Below are positions 40,969 through 41,665 of a DNA stretch of 41,665 bases, in pieces; position 1 is the first letter of the stretch; every line of letters begins with the position of its first letter. This stretch comes from Planctomycetaceae bacterium (GTDB lineage Bacteria > Planctomycetota > UBA8742 > UBA2392 > JABWBM01), in NCBI GenBank assembly GCA_013360495.1, contig JABWBM010000003.1:1-41665 (forward strand), given 5' to 3'. The notes beneath the pieces are model-generated. The model was not told the origin of the DNA and did no database searches. It saw only the letters and a list, made by a program, of their open reading frames with translations. The translations under genes and the position numbers were made by a program.

Positions 40969-40972
40969 GCGA
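40950..40972. other. Chimera junction 2: DrmA helicase / LysR regulator
   Basis: The helicase frame is meaningful up to VVCSTAT (about 40959). Past ARRA it becomes antisense of a LysR gene, whose own frame is meaningful from 41198 down to about DAFARLAVAVE. The bases gaccgccaggcgcgc fit both sides, so the join may use microhomology. Both genes lose their 3' parts here. Confidence 0.82.
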
Positions 40973-41198
40973 AGGCGTCCTTGGCATCGGCCAGCAGCAC
41001 CTGGCCGGCATCGGTCAGCAGCAGCTGGCGCGGCAGGCGGCGGAACAGCTTCACGCCCAGCGTGTCCTCGAGCAGACGGATCTGGTGGCTGATCGCGGTC
41101 GGCGTCACCGCCAGCTCGTCGCCGGCCTTGGTGAAGCTCAGATGCCTTCCGGCGGATTCGAAGGCGCGCAACGCGTTGAGCGGCGGCAGCTTGGCCAT
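40959..41198 (-). CDS. LysR-family (GcvA-like) transcriptional regulator, N-terminal fragment (foreign segment)
   Basis: About 80 residues are recognisable from ATG 41198: LPPLNALRAFESAGRHLSFT, the winged HTH with ELAVTPTAISHQIRLLEDTL, LFRRLPRQLLLTDAGQ and the start of the linker helix DAKDAFARLAVAVE. This is the LysR HTH of the GcvA-like subgroup. The effector-binding domain is lost at the junction near 40960; the frame continues to 40893 only as antisense of the helicase. It is divergent from the DUF1127 gene, with a 149-bp gap (41199-41347) that would hold both promoters. Confidence 0.82.
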
Positions 41199-41347
41199 GG
41201 CGTCCCGCGAATAGCTGAGATTTTCTCATCGACTCTATGCGGAGCGATCGTTTGCCGCAAGGGCGTCGCTGATCCTAAATGGTCGCCATGAAGGCCACCG
41301 GCGCGACGCTGGCCCGGCGGCTCGGATGAGGAAAATTGGAGGCCGAC

Positions 41348-41578
41348 ATGCTGCACCCCCTGCTCTCCCTGGGCCCCGCACCCGTGCCGGTCGCGCGGAC
41401 GCCCTCCCGCCGGCCGGGGTCGCTCGCCGTGCGCTTCTTCGATACGCTGTTCGACTGGATGGACCGCTACCGGTCGCGCCGGGCGCTCTTCGGCATGACC
41501 GACGCCCAGCTCAACGACGTCGGGCTGACCCGCGCGGACATCCATGCCGAGGCCGGGAAGCCGTTCTGGCGGCAGTAG
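41348..41578 (+). CDS. DUF1127 (YjiS-like) small protein
   Basis: The 76-residue protein has a variable N-terminus with Pro and Arg, then RFFDTLFDWMDRYRSRRALF and GMTDAQLNDVGLTRADIHAE. The LxxMTDxQLxDVGLTRxDI ending is the DUF1127 signature, found mostly in alpha- and gammaproteobacteria. Short family members of this Arg-rich type have been linked to RNA metabolism and phosphate or stress responses in Alphaproteobacteria. GGAGG (41338-41342) lies 5 bp before ATG 41348; a TTG at 41336 is less likely. Together with the LysR and GFA genes it indicates an alphaproteobacterial source for this last segment. Confidence 0.82.
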   Translation: MLHPLLSLGPAPVPVARTPSRRPGSLAVRFFDTLFDWMDRYRSRRALFGMTDAQLNDVGLTRADIHAEAGKPFWRQ

Positions 41579-41595
41579 ACGACCAAGGAGACCGG

Positions 41596-41665
41596 ATGTC
41601 GGGAGCGATCAGGAATGGCGGCTGCCTGTGCGGCGCGGTGCGCTTCGCGGCGCGCGGGCAGCCCA
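41596..41665 (+). CDS. GFA-family (glutathione-dependent formaldehyde-activating-like) protein, N-terminus only
   Basis: Only 23 codons are present before the window ends. The sequence includes GGCLCGAVRFAARG, the CxCGxVRF zinc-binding signature that opens GFA/CENP-V-like proteins. AAGGAG (41585-41590) lies 5 bp before ATG 41596. Named family members bind glutathione or S-hydroxymethylglutathione, but most are uncharacterised. It follows DUF1127 by 17 bp and may share its transcript. Confidence 0.7.
   Translation, partial: MSGAIRNGGCLCGAVRFAARGQP

Noticed and set aside
40969-41214. C-terminal extension of the helicase frame after VVCSTATARRA
   Set aside because: It is Ser/Arg-rich nonsense antisense to a clear LysR DNA-binding domain on the minus strand.

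Overview
Most of this window (1 to about 38,790) is one high-GC bacterial chromosome segment. The last 2.9 kb is almost certainly from other genomes. The main segment suggests a Planctomycetota/PVC-like or similar candidate-phylum bacterium. It has a membrane protein opening with the MIAFQC-type zinc ribbon common in planctomycetes, a large Ser/Thr kinase with an extracytoplasmic half, several long HEAT/TPR proteins, an oversized FliD, and a secreted beta-propeller/anchor-domain protein with a Cys-containing C-terminal sorting tail. This placement rests on gene style, not on a marker gene. No rRNA, tRNA, CRISPR array or transposase was seen.

Layout. 1-2.2 kb: tail of an NAD-dependent epimerase facing a secreted carboxypeptidase-regulatory-like protein. 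2.6-5.5 kb: TldD-type metalloprotease and alanine racemase, separated by a 112-bp inverted-repeat element. 5.4-9.4 kb (minus): zinc-ribbon/gluzincin membrane protein and a coiled-coil membrane protein. 9.5-11.5 kb (plus): hexapeptide acyltransferase, an unknown protein, and an M50 site-2-type protease. 11.5-18.0 kb (minus): a compact run of MATE exporter, FliD, a histidine-kinase-like protein without the usual phospho-acceptor, and type III pantothenate kinase. 18.2-26.9 kb (plus): a four-gene operon of Ser/Thr kinase, degenerate DUF2064-type glycosyltransferase, HEAT-like protein and secreted helical-repeat protein, every junction overlapping. 26.9-29.4 kb (minus): small secreted protein and a TPR-C39 peptidase-TPR protein. 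29.6-33.4 kb (plus): CPBP protease, sulfotransferase, two small unknowns and rlmN, which carries an in-frame palindromic repeat. 33.4-38.8 kb (minus): rsmJ, an HcrB-like FAD/[4Fe-4S] subunit, and the beta-propeller protein.

Right end. At about 38,790 the beta-propeller gene loses its 5' end and, with no intergenic DNA, a plus-strand DrmA-type (DISARM) helicase begins. At about 40,960 that helicase stops between its DExH box and its second helicase domain, and runs into the 3'-truncated end of a LysR regulator. The LysR gene is followed by a DUF1127 protein and a GFA-family protein, an alphaproteobacterial-looking set. Two abrupt junctions, each truncating the genes on both sides, point to a chimeric assembly or ligation, so the helicase should not be credited to the host of the main segment.

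Regulation and repeats. Several genes have an extended -10-like TGnTAnnnT ending exactly 7 nt before the start codon and no Shine-Dalgarno sequence, suggesting leaderless transcripts; others have clear SD sequences. Three copies of a palindrome ending in GTGACGCTAC lie between genes, and one supplies a stop codon. I found no complete novel system. The kinase operon is the best candidate for an undescribed functional module.
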